A stretch of DNA of 64,000 bases from NCBI RefSeq assembly GCF_043641665.1, contig NC_092191.1, positions 2,366,001-2,430,000 of the forward strand, read 5' to 3'. Both the position numbers and the translations under genes were made by a program. The notes beneath the pieces were generated by a model that was not told where the DNA came from, searched no databases, and saw only the letters and a program-made list of their open reading frames with translations. Shown here piece after piece: positions 35,301 to 47,305 of the stretch; the first letter of the stretch is position 1, and the number at the start of each line of letters is the position of its first letter. The stretch is from Enoplosus armatus. Its lineage: Eukaryota; Chordata; Actinopteri; Centrarchiformes; Enoplosidae.

Positions 35301-38300
35301 CGTGTCCAAACCGCCATTTAAAGGAACAACGGTTATTCCAACAAATGTTACGATTTTAGTCAAAAGCGCTTTGGGGAATTGCTTATGGGAAAGTGGTTAT
35401 CTCTATAATTTTAGGCTAATCGTTTCGATCCTTTTTCAGAGGGGCCTTTGGCCCATTACTCTGCAATGAGAAATCTGAAACTCCTGAACCCCCTGACACC
35501 CCTGCCTGAGCCGGCAGGGCATTTGGTAATCCCTCCATCAAATTTTCTCCCCACCCATCCCACAATATGATGATACTTTTTCCAATGTATCACTGTACAG
35601 AGCAGTGTCAACATAACCTTTTTGTTTGGTTGGAAAGCACCAACATATTGTGGACTGAAGGAGGAAAGGAGGCTTTTTTAAATGTAACTGCATTAGTGTG
35701 GAAACAAACTAAACCACTGGTTCTTAAGCTGTGGGGTGGGTGTAGAGCCTAGAGGAAGTTAAATGAGTTTATTTTCCAGTAGTGGGGTTCCTCTGCGGTG
35801 GTCCATCCTCTGTCCTCTCTTTCCTCCGTTTCTCCCCTTCCTTTACCCAGGGTTGTGCTCCTGTTGGTGCCTCATCCAGACGTCTCTGATCTGGGTCCTC
35901 CTCAACCAGTGTTTGCTCTGTCTGTTGTCTGCAATTTACTGCTTCATCCACTTTCATCATCTCTCTTCTCCCTCTGTGTAAATGGCATCTTGGAGTCTTG
36001 CCTGTTGTGTAGTCTATTCTCCTTACAGGTCTTCAGGTTTCTGTGCCTACTTACTGTAATTTCACTGTTGTGACTTCTGTGTACTCTTTATATATACGCA
36101 ACCTTATCACCTGACAAGACTGTTCATATTAGATGGTTCCTCAAAGCCCTGGATTACATTCACATTAAACTATGACATGGATAAAGGTAGGGAAATAAAT
36201 GAATCTATGAAGACTCAGGTTAGCAGGATTTAATTAGGCAGCAAAATGACAAGTAAAGAGATCTTTATAACAGGGAAGAAAAAACAAATGATGCTCATCA
36301 GTCAATATGGAGAAATACGGAGAAGGCCAACAACTCTTTGGTTCACTGTCTAGAAAAGAAGCCATAAAATGCAACTTGGCTCCATAATAATCTTTATCAG
36401 AGATCATGAAGGCAGGATCACAAGAGATAAACAGGACACTGATGATAAAGGCTGACACCACCGCAGCATGTGGTCTTTATCTTTCTCCGTCTCATAGAAA
36501 CAGCTGCACATACTCTCCCACCTTACCACCCACCCACATCAAACACAAAGACACACACACACCTTCCTCCATCCTCCTCCTCTACTCCTGCCTTCCATCT
36601 TTTGCACTTTCTCTCCCTCCCGCCCCTCTTCTTCGGGTGCTGATACAGTGCACTAATCACCACCTCAATAAATCAATGGCCCAGCCAATAACCATTACTT
36701 CAAATTAGAGCTGCTTGTTCCTGTGAGGAAAAGCAGCTGACACCTTCATAAAGGTGGCTTTCATTAGCGGCTATCGACCTGGCCGAGCTAGCACAGAACC
36801 TGCAGGACAACACACACAGCGGGAGGCAGGAACAGCAGGGGGAGGAGTGAAAAAGAGAAGAAAGAGACAGACTGCTAGAGAAAGGAAACCCAAAGTGGTT
36901 TCCAGTAAATAAATCTTGGCTGCCGATAAATTCCCTCAGCCAGAATTTATCCTCCTTGAACAGATGGGATTGGGTTCACTGCATCGGAGAGAGGCAGAAT
37001 TACTGTACGTGTGTGTGTGTGTGTTTGTTTTGAGGCAGAAAAGGGATTGGAGGATGCATAAAATGGCAGCCTCTCTGCCTCTCTTTCTTTCCATCTCTTT
37101 CACTCCCCCTCGATCTGTCAGAAGCACACAACTAGTGCATCGATGTGGGTCACATGTAAATCAGCACGGTGGGTCGAGCTGGCGTTGCCTCCCCGGTAGG
37201 ATCCCCCAGCTGAGCATCATCTCAGCTTGCTTATTGTAAGGCACACAACTCACACTGTGGGTTTATAGATCACTTATGTAAGGGCAGTCTCATGGATCTT
37301 TTTGGCTGTTCACTCACTGACCCACAGATGGCAGTGTGGGATAGCCAGTTTGAACTGAAAGTGTTGGACATCACGGTCCGGTCTGCTGCTTGAGACAGAA
37401 AAAAGGCAGGTTCAGGTCAACATAAAGCACACACACACACACACAGTAACCCCCACCCCCTGCCTTTGCTTTCTCCTTAGCCAGTTATGAATGATAAATC
37501 TGAACAACCCATGGGGAAATAACACCACAGACATTAAAAAGGGCTTTAAGTTTTAAAAAGTACCCTCAAATCCTGGTGGAGCAAAACACAGCTGTAACAT
37601 ATTTACCTTTAATGAATCAAGTCCCAACACCAGTTAATGCTTTTGCTGACTTTCGAGCATAAAAGGTGTTGATTTGTTTTACCCTCTCAGCTTAAGTGGG
37701 TGGTGGGTTAATGACCGCTCTGCGCTAATGTGAAGATACCAAAACAAAAGTGAAATCTCAGAGGGAGTGGCTCTGGATACAGATTGTCCAGCTGACACTG
37801 GAGACTGCTGTTCACCAACAGTCAACGTGGGTTTCCTTTAACCTTCAACCTTAAAGCTTCAATCCATAACCTCAGAGGTGGTCAATCAGAAAGGCTCCGT
37901 AATGATCACTGTAATGGTCAAATGAGTTGTTTTGGAAGACATTAACAACCAACCTATTTAGTCCTTGTTGAGTGATACTGATGAAGAGCAATCCACAAAT
38001 TAAAAAGTGAGTCTGTGTAAACGCTTTTTCAGATTCTGAGTGGTGGATAAATGGTATTTACTTACATTTAACCTTCACTCCTGATTAAGGCATGCACTTT
38101 AGTTCTCTGCATGGACGATCCCCTGAGGGTTTGTTGTGACTCTACAGGTGAGCGAGGCCAGCTGGACATCACTGAAAGAACAAGGAGCTTTCCCAATTTC
38201 TATCTTCAGTTGGCAATTTAGATTTTCTTTCTGCATCACAAACCACAAAATCACCTGAACTGATTTGAGGAAGCTCCACCACCCTGCGTTTTGCTACTCC

Positions 38301-39630
38301 ACTGCTCACGATTTTGCTTTTTTAGAGCCTCACCAGTCATGGGGCTACACAAAAAGGTCAGAAGGGCAATGTGAACACCACAAATTGTCCCCTGGGATCC
38401 CTAAATAACCATAACAAATGACATGAAATCTAGTAGATGTCAAGATGTATTGCTATGGATCAAACCAACTGACTGACCCACTGCCACGAGTAGAGCACTA
38501 ATATATCAACAGAAAGAGAAGAAGTCCACTGCAGTGCTTCACACGGCTGTTGAAAACATGCTTAGATGTGATGATGCTTCACCAAACCTCCACCTGTTAT
38601 AGTTCAACTTTACTATCATATAGGCCTACACTCTGTTGTGGTAGCAGTTTAAGGGCAGCCCATATCTGGATGTAAAATCTTTGGAACCCAAACAATGAAC
38701 AGTAGGTAACTGTAGATGTTACTAATGAAAAAAGTTAATTCAGAATTTAGTCCCACTGTATTATAAAATGAAACTCTCCAGTCTTTCTAACACAGTGATA
38801 TAATATCAAATTTCACAGTTAATTATTTCTTGGGCAGAAGGAAATGCAATTTGTTAAATAAGCCACTTCAGAGACAAAATACTGCAAATGAGCCAATTTA
38901 AAGGTACATTAAAGACGTTAGATGGTGTCCTATATAATGTCCCAGAGTTTCCGCTCAGTTTAGGCTGAACGCTCAGATAAATGTGATTTGTTTTGTCTAG
39001 GAGATGCTGGGTCTCAATGGTGAACTGGAACGTAACTGATATGGAATAATGTTTGTTTAGCACTGATGAAAGTTGTGATATCAATACATTATGATCGGTA
39101 CTCAGACAACCAACACAACAAATGACTGGTAATCAGTACCATCCTCAGTCTGTTGCTGTCAGTGTGTTTTTATAGACCAGGGCTGATGACTAATGAGCAG
39201 CAGGTGCATAGGGAGGAGACAGGTCAGGTGATGGGGAAACACACTGAGGACAACTGGTGGACAGGTGAGGAATGACAGGAGATGTTTATGAAGCGTGGCA
39301 GCTCAAATCAGCCGGAGAAATTGAGACAGAAGAAGGTCAGATAAATCTTAACATTACACATTTAGATGCACCATTCAGGATTTAGCAATATTTAGTTGAA
39401 AATCTGATGACAGTTGAGGGGTTGTTTCAACATATTACCCGTCACATGGGCCGCTGTCAATTAAATCTGATCAAACCATACTCACACAAGCCTGATGAAG
39501 CAGATTAGCTGAGTTTTTGATCTTTAAACTCCTCATAAATAATACCCAAGGATGTTTTTTTTTATTTATCTTCAAATGAGATTGCTGCTTATTTAGTCAT
39601 TCATTTTTTAAGAGAAATACCAAGATTTGG
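32321..39630. other. Gene-free region
   Basis: About 7.3 kb with no supported gene. Notable content: CNE-like stretches at about 32800-33060 and 36700-36800, an AC tract at 37428-37444, and GATCAGTAAAGAG at about 34573 that recalls the 3' tail of fish non-LTR elements. A weak, possibly reversed copy of the 29205 repeat family lies around 38390-38480. The ORFs (for example 36406-36708) are low-complexity Ser/Pro/His and unsupported. Confidence 0.6.
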
Positions 39631-39639
39631 AACCAGGTT

Positions 39640-40045
39640 TTTATGGGCTTTAGAAAATACGCATTTCTTTCAGAGAGTGAGATGAGAACCTCAGTATCAG
39701 TCCTATGTGTGTGCACCAAATACAGAGCTGGAGTCAGGATGTAGTTAGCATACGTAGCATAAAGACCAGCGACAGGGGGAAACAGCTTATTTACACCATG
39801 TATCTTGTTTGTTTTACTCATACATGAACAGAAATGTAATTTGTGATTTTAGGGAGCGTTGGAAGTATTTCTTCAGATTGTACTTCAGAGCTGCATCTTC
39901 AGCCACGGCGCAGGTTTCCAGATATATGGCCAGTGAGCACAGGTTTTGGTTTTGGTCTCTGTACAGGCACCATGGTACCAAACATGGCAACCTCACCATG
40001 ATGACAAGACCCCATGAAGTCACTGCGTCCAGCTGTTGTTCGCCA
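39640..40045 (+). mobile_element. Teleost interspersed repeat, copy 1 of a family
   Basis: Ordered phrases AGAAAATACGCATTTCTTTC, GAGTGAGATGAGAACCTCAG, TTAGCATACGTAGCATAAAG, ACCAGCGACAGGGGGAAACA, TCTTGTTTGTTTTACTCATA, GGCGCAGGTTTCC and CACCATGATGACAAGACCCC match a very common fish repeat. It shares this order with the copy at 46988-47305. No coding capacity. Confidence 0.75.
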
Positions 40046-41414
40046 AGAAATATTGCCAGCACGCAACCTCTACTACTCCTTTGAGATTCCTCTAATATTA
40101 GGACGGCATCATACAGTCAAAAGCAGGTTAAACTGTGGTCAGGAGTAGAGATGCAAAGTGAGGACCAGCAATATGTGTTGACCTATTCACACTGACTGAC
40201 CTTTGTCCTCATGTTTTTTGAAGGGTATATAACATGAGTCTCTCTCTCCTTCGCTTCCTGTTTTATGTGTCTTTAGTATGGTGCCAACCATTTATCTTTA
40301 TTTGAGCTGCTAAATTATAATGTTAAACATAACTCAAGTCTCTATAATGGAGAGGACGACCCAGTTCCCAAATGATTGGCAGTCTACCAGTAACTTCTGC
40401 TCATCACATATTCCCACCAACTGGCTTTGCTGTCCCTCGTCTGTCTCTCAGCTAATTTTATTGATGGCGCCGTCTTACACAAGACAGGAGAGTGAGTCAG
40501 TTCGATTTTCTGCAGCAATCTTGTGTAATTTTTACACCTTTCTCTCCTCTCAGGGCAGTCAAAGTTATCAGTCACTATATCATAATTAAAGGAAATTGGC
40601 GATAGTCGAACGAGAATTGAAAAAGGCAATTAAAATCAGATGAACTACCTGAACCCGGCTCAGTCAATGAAAACACCAGGGATTCTTTATTGTGAAGAGA
40701 AACTGGATGAACGGTGCTCGTCAAAAGAGGACAATAATTTCATAACGCTCTCCTTTCTCTATGTAGGTGGCTGCTCTGGATGAGTAATTTCTGCCAAAAG
40801 ATATGAGGGCACATGGAAAGAAAGGCACAAGTGGAGGTGAGAGAAAGATGGATGAAGGAGAGAGGTGCTGGAAGACAGTATCTGTAAGGTGAAGGTATTT
40901 AAAGACTGTTTTTTTAGTCCATCTTTCCAACCAGCCTGCACTTACTTAGGTGTCTCCTCTGCTTAACTTTACATTTACAGCAATTACAGGCCAATCAAAA
41001 CCCACATTTTAGTTTTCAAAAACCCAATGCTTTCATTTTCACACTTTCGCCTGTCGCTCACAGCCTTGTCTGCAGGCATTAGGAGGGTTATCTAAGTCCA
41101 ATGTGGTGTCTTCCTCAAGAACATATATACGCTCCAGCTGCTGCAAGATTAAAGATGTGTGTTTGGTCTCACTAACGCACACTTTCAATACAAACAACTC
41201 AGTAAATGTTTTAAGCATTTAACTACACATAGCACTGGTATGACTGTGTGCGACAAATGTACATTTAACTTTGATTATTATTATTATTTTAATGAACACA
41301 ATGTGTGACATTGCTCTATACTTACCTCCCACAAAATGAATACACGGAAGAAACACACGATATATAGAAATGGCCTCTGACTGACCAAGTCTGACCATCC
41401 AATTCTCAAATCAT

Positions 41415-41418
<4 letters not shown>

Positions 41419-41452
<34 letters not shown>
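41419..41452. repeat. (AT)n microsatellite
   Basis: Seventeen AT units. Confidence 0.97.
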
Positions 41453-41454
<2 letters not shown>

Positions 41455-41582
41455 CCCTCAGTTTTTGTTGCCTAAACATACAGAAACTATCGGGGCCCCT
41501 AGAAGAACTGGGAGTGAAATGGATTTTAAAAGAAAAAAGCCTCTAAGGAAGGCAATGTTGGTCTCTCGACTGGTCCATCACT

Positions 41583-41800
41583 TTGGTCCAGACCAAGATA
41601 TCTTGACAACTACTCGATGGATTGCCATGAAATTACTTACATTGATTCACGGTGCCCAGAGGATGAATCACACTGACCACCAGCCTCACTTCTAATCAGC
41701 AAATGTTATAATGCTAACATGCTAAGACGATGAACATGGTAAACATCATACCTGCTTAACATCAGCTTGTTAGCATTGTCATTCTGAGCATGTAGACTCT
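41583..41800 (+). mobile_element. Teleost interspersed repeat, second copy of the 29205 family
   Basis: Phrases are ATATCTTGACAACTACTCGA, TGGATTGCCATGAAATTAC, GCCCAGAGGATGAATCACAC, AGCAAATGTTATAATGCTAA and CAGCTTGTTAGCATTGTCAT. They occur in the family's usual order with internal parts missing. Confidence 0.75.
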
Positions 41801-42055
41801 ACATGTTCTGGGTCTGGGTTCATGACGGGGCTGGAAAGCAAGTGTTTCATATATGATATTGTTGAATGTGAAATGGGAAGCAACATGTTAACTATAATCC
41901 CTTTATTAAAAACTTGAGAAAACCTAGCCTAGCGTAGTTGTAATGTGTGTATGTCCATGCATTTAACTAACTATAAATAAGCACATTTTTTAAATCCTCC
42001 AAATGATTTAATTATTTTTTTCATTTTAGTTCAATTTTCCACTTTCTACTTGAAA

Positions 42056-42064
42056 ATATATATG

Positions 42065-42110
<46 letters not shown>
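42056..42110. repeat. Compound (AT)n-(GT)n microsatellite
   Basis: A short TATATGTATATATAT tract passes into about 18 TG units. Confidence 0.97.
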
Positions 42111-42111
<1 letters not shown>

Positions 42112-43299
42112 TTTGGCCTTGCCTCTATATATTTTGCCTATAATTTCCTGAATAAACATCAACATGGCAAAGTTGTTTAGTTTGTCTGACTCTCTCGCTC
42201 TTCTTCCAGCCTCTTCGGCTCTCTCTTGTTCTGCAAATCCAATCTGATTTTTCATCACACAAACCACGATTGTGAATGCACAGCAGGTCTGGCAAATCAT
42301 TAGACAGCCAGGATCTGTGGAAGAAGCTTATAGTATTAATTCACTTCACAATGCATGGGTACCTTTAAATTACATCACAAGAAAAACTAAACGATGGCTC
42401 AATTAGGATAAAAAACAAATGTCTCAAATGACCCATGCCACTTTGAGAAGCCCTTCCTTCACACACATGCTGTAAACCCTCAGTGTTTCTGTTTTAACTG
42501 TTGCACTGTGTTATCTGTGGACTGATTACCTCAGTAGGTCAGATTTTCCCCCGGTTTGCACTCTCACAACTTTGACTTGCTAAAAGCCCTGAAATCTTCA
42601 GTATGGTACACTAAGCACATGAAGGCTCAAACACATGAAATATGAATGCAATATTTGGTTTTACGTGCATGTACTGCCATGCTGAACAGCAGAGCGTAAC
42701 TTTATTCATTTATTCAAATGATATTCCCGCTCTTGGAATAATTTGAGGTTTGATGTAAACACTCTTTAAAAGCCATTGTCTGGTGTGTGTCCTTGATGTG
42801 CCCAGCTGGAACAGACACAGGACGCAGCTTACTGAGGGTTGCGCTTATGAGATGGCGATGTTGTACAACAAAACAGATAGTGTTAGTTAAGAGGAAACAC
42901 ACAGTGCTGGCAGCATTAGACTGGTGACGTGAACTGTCAGGTCACAGTAGGTATTTATTTGTGTCAACGTGAGCACGGTGCTGAGCTCTCTTGTTCCTGC
43001 CTGACTGCGCTCTGACCTCATGCATGTAGGGATATGAAAAGGCAAAAGTCCTTAATCACACAATGTATAAAAAAGTATGTTGTTGTAAATGATTAATTAA
43101 TACATAATTACAATATAAGAGAGCTGAGGAGGCTAGCTGTTTAGTGGCAAACATCTTGTTAGGAGACTGTCTTTGAAAACGAAACTATTGCATTGGTTGT
43201 TTGTTGAACTGCAATGTTTATTCTGACAAGCAACTTGTTGCAGCCATGCAAATAATGGCTGCCATATCCAGCAAAATGACACCAGTGGTTTAAACAAAC

Positions 43300-43745
43300 T
43301 CTACAGCCATGCCAGCGGAGCTTTGAGCTAAATGCTAGCATGCTTACACGACAATACTAACGTGCTGACGTTTAGCAGGTGTAACGTACATCATCTTTGT
43401 TGGCCTGTTAACATTTAGTAGTAGTACAGCTGAGGCTGATGGGGATGTCATTAGTTCTGCAGGTGTTTAGTCATAAACCAAAGAATTGGAAAAGGTTTGA
43501 CCTGATGATGACGCTAGATGAAAAGGAAGGACATCACCAAAATTATTACAATTCATCCTGAGGGGGGCATGAATCTATCCAATAGTTGTCAGCATTTTTA
43601 ACTACAAAACAAAAAGTCTGAATGTTTGCACAAAATTTCATGGAAATTCATTGAATGGTGTTGAGATATTTCAGTCTGGACCAAAGTGGTTGATGGACAG
43701 ACATTGCCAACATGCCCACTTCATGCCCATACCGCTAGTGTGGCT
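43300..43745 (-). mobile_element. Teleost interspersed repeat, long reversed copy of the 29205 family
   Basis: On the plus strand it shows TTTGAGCTAAATGCTAGCAT, CTGAGGCTGATGGGGATGTC, TGCAGGTGTTTAGTCATAAA, AAATTATTACAATTCATCCT, GGGGCATGAATCTATCC and ATTTCATGGAAATTCATTGA. These are reverse complements of the family's known phrases in reverse order. It is the longest copy in the window. Confidence 0.75.
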
Positions 43746-46700
43746 CAAAGGTAAGTAGCATGATGTTCTTTCACTGGAGTAAAAACTCTCATGGGGAAGG
43801 TCAGAATGGATGGTTGGATCTTTTACACTGGTGGTACAGTTCACTAAAAACCTATATTACAATAGAGCGTTTGTCCATGTCTTTCAAAATGACCCATAAA
43901 ACGGCCAGAAATGACTCATCAGGGTTCTCTGATGCCATCTCTATGGTTGATGTATGGTTAAGTTTTGGAAACAAAGCCCACATGGTTAAAGCTGGATAAA
44001 GATGGCCTTCAGGGTTAAAAGAAACTAACTTAAAAGTCATACTGGTGTGTCTGGCTACCAGATCAGCAAAAAAGACACTGACTTACTCTACAGGTATGAA
44101 GACTTGTTTAATTTTGATAATTAAAGACCTCACTCCCTGCTGCCAGTTATTGCTGTTATGAAGAATATTGAAATATATTGTATATTGATACGATATCTCC
44201 ATTACTGCTGACAAATATCATGCTGGTGTCAGGAATGTATTGCAGTTATACTACGGCAGATTGGAGTAGATGCAGGACACTGAGATGGCTTTTCTGACTG
44301 CAAGCATACTGCAAACTTATTAAGCATTTTAATAAAGTTTTCAATTACTGTTTCTTTGGCTACAACACCTACTAAAGCGTTCCTTCCTTCTGAGCCTCGC
44401 CGTCAGCCAAATGATTGTGTGGTGAGCTGGACAGCAGAGCAAAAAGCTCCAGGATATAAGGCTAAGTCCCTATTCTCTCCTTTTCTCTCCCTCTCTCTCA
44501 CTTTATCCACAGTAATCCCCAAGAGCCCCAGATGATAATGGGTAATGGATCTCCAGACCCCTCCCTTCCAGAAACACACACACAGACTCAGTGGTGATGC
44601 TGAGGGTGCAGGTTCCTGTGTCTAACATTCTGCGTCCCTGGACCTTATATCCATGGCGATTAGCCGGCTAACGGGATTACCCCGTGCTCCATCTCTCCAT
44701 CCATACATTCAACCATTTGTTATCGTCTCCTCCATTGGTGCAGGTTTTCTCTCCCTTGCCACAGGTATTGAGGAAAGTGAGACCAGAAATACTGAGTTGT
44801 TTAAAAGGGTAAAAGTTCATGAACAACTTTCATTGCAAAAAAGTCTAGAGTGAATTGGTGAGTCAATTATATTGGACCCATGGGCGGTGGTGTTATTAAC
44901 ACTTCTTGTTTCAGTGGAGAGACACGTGTGGCAGCATTGTGTAGGCCTGTTCCCCCGATTTCATCCAAACTGTACAGTATGTTTATATACACGTTCAGTT
45001 AGTTGTACAAGAAATATATGGGTGTGCTCCCAGACCTGACCGGAGCAGTGCTGGTTTGAATATGGTGTGCGTGGTCTCCACTCCATCTCAGCTTGGCACA
45101 CAAGTTGGCAAATGCAGCTCATGCCGACTTGAATCGACGGCTTGTATGGCGAGTTGACAAAGTACCACTAGAACCAACAGCATTGTGAACAATATGGACT
45201 AATAAACACATATTTCACGTAACTGTTTTTTGGCTGAATCCAAATTGGAGTAGGTACTTCACTGTCTCTGCCAACACTTACAAACTGTGAAAAGATAACA
45301 ATTTAACGAAGAGTTTAACGTGCCATCTCACATGCTGCCTGTACTCCATTTAAGTTTCCCTGCCCTGGCACTGTGTAACATGTGGTATGCCTGCATGGCC
45401 AAACGGAGTGCAGCCAATGTAGTTTAGTGTTTTGTACTAACAGGAAGTGATACAATACATGCACTGACAGTCAGACTGCAACTTTCCAAAAATGTAATAC
45501 TTATTTTTTCGTTTCCTGAAGTGTCCCTGGAGCTATTTTTAAAATCTTCTCAGTTAGTAGTTGTTAGTAGCTCCAGTCCAGTCCTTCAGTGGCACACTCG
45601 GATGTTTTAGTTATAGTTAGAATTCTAGCTGCAGCATTTTGAACCACTGGAAGATTGGAAGCACGCAGCACGCAGCAGACCTGTTTTTGTTGAATGACGA
45701 GATTAAAACAGAAAATCGAGGAGGGAGAAAGAGTAGACAGCGGTTGTCGTTCTCACGGAATCACAATGTGTGTCACGAGAAGCAAAGTCACAGTGTCGAG
45801 GCAGCTGCAAGTGGAACAGTGCTCCAATGATCCAATAATCTACCCCACAAAAACAGATTTATTCCGTTTTTTCTTCTCTTTACATTTCTGCGGTGGAGAG
45901 GTGGAGGCCAGAGGAAGGCTGGAAGACAGATGAAAGGCAGCACTGTGTTGCTGCGTTGACCCAACCTGGTGGTCGATATCCTTACTGAGACAAATCAAAT
46001 GCCCTCCGATGTCCAGTAGCCCCGGGCTATTCAGCGCATTTCAAAGTGCTTGGATCTCGAACCTTTGCAGAGGCATGATCGCAACTCCTTTTAACTGATG
46101 CCCAGCAGCAACAAGCCGCAGAGCTGCAGAATAATTCTACTCGTCCACGGGAGGTGCCGATACTCAAATTGCTCTCCATCAGGTATCATGTTCACAGGTT
46201 CATGACCTGTTGAAACACACATTTCCCAGGTCTCCCTCTACCTTTGTTCTTCTCTTCAGATTCAGCTAGCAGAAGCCTACCTTGTTAAAACTCTCCCAAT
46301 GCTGTACGGAAAAAAACTTTGAAGTAGAAAATGGTCCACCTTTCACTCATTCGAGTCCCTACTTGGCAGGATCAACACACCCATGGGGCCCGTCATGTTC
46401 AAGTTTACAACAAGCACAGCCCTCACAGCAGACTATACATGGCAGCTAAATTATTGTTGCACAATTTAATGACTAAAATAATAAAGGCTTAAACTAGATT
46501 TTGTTTTTACAACACCTCTCTGCAGGCTCCTCTTTGTTTATTTCTTTTTTAATTGATTGCGAGCTGCATACATGCTGCCTCTCTGGGACAAAAGATTTAC
46601 TTTACATTACTACAAAACAGGGCTTAGGTAATAATTGAGTGCCAGCTATAAGGCCCTTATGGATTTAGGTAGTATTGTGGTGCATATTTCAAATCAATTG

Positions 46701-46840
46701 TGCAATTCATTAAATTACCACAAAGTGAAAATGGGTCTTGCAGGGACTCTGGAGGTCTTGAGCCCCGGGGCAGTTGTCCTTGAGTCATTGAAATATATTT
46801 GTACAAAGTTCAAATATCTATCTAATCTATTGCAGACTGT

Positions 46841-46878
46841 TGAATTAAAATGCATGATGTGCGTTGCATTTTAATTCA
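46841..46878. repeat. Perfect 14-bp inverted repeat with 10-base loop
   Basis: Arms TGAATTAAAATGCA (46841-46854) and TGCATTTTAATTCA (46865-46878) are exact reverse complements around TGATGTGCGT. Confidence 0.93.
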
Positions 46879-46987
46879 CACTGTGTATAAATGAACAGGT
46901 GGGCTTTTCATGTCAGAGAGTCTACTCTCTATCAGTGTTTTGTATCCATAGACTTCATTTACTCAGAATGTCTGTGTTAGTAAAAAA

Positions 46988-47305
46988 TTAAAGAAATAGT
47001 TCAACATTTTGGGGAAATATGTTTATTCACAGTGGCGCCAAGAGCGAGATGAGAAGACTGATACCACCAACCCACTCTTCTGTTAAGTGGAGCTGGAGGC
47101 CATTAGCCCACAGTAGCTTAGCATAAAGTACCAGTACCACTAAAGCATACTGCACATTGTATCTCATTTGTTTAATCTGCTCACTTACAGAAATGTAAAA
47201 AAAAACAAAACAGTTTAGCCATCCACCCAGCACTTCTGAGCAGAACCTCTCTGGCTTTAGCGCAGGTTTCCTGTCAGCCTTACTGTGATGACAAGACCCT
47301 GGGAA
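46988..47305 (+). mobile_element. Teleost interspersed repeat, copy 2 of the 39640 family
   Basis: It begins AAAGAAATAGTTCAACATTT (at about 46991), the usual start of this fish repeat. It continues with GAGCGAGATGAGAAGACTGA, TACCAC, TAGCTTAGCATAAAG, TCATTTGTTTAATCTGCTC and TGTGATGACAAGACCC. It lacks coding capacity. Confidence 0.8.

Larger units (their letters stand above)
40046..46987. other. Gene-free region between interspersed repeats
   Basis: Apart from the repeats listed separately, nothing here could be supported as a gene. The longest ORFs lack motifs and splice signals. Around 45600-45660 the phrase AATTCTAGCTGCAGCATTTT recalls a LINE coding fragment but is too short to assign. Confidence 0.55.

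Noticed and set aside
38390..38480. A further reversed copy of the 29205 repeat family
   Set aside because: Only loose matches (CATGAAATCTAGTAGATGTC, GGGATCCCTAAATAACC); too weak to annotate as a separate element.
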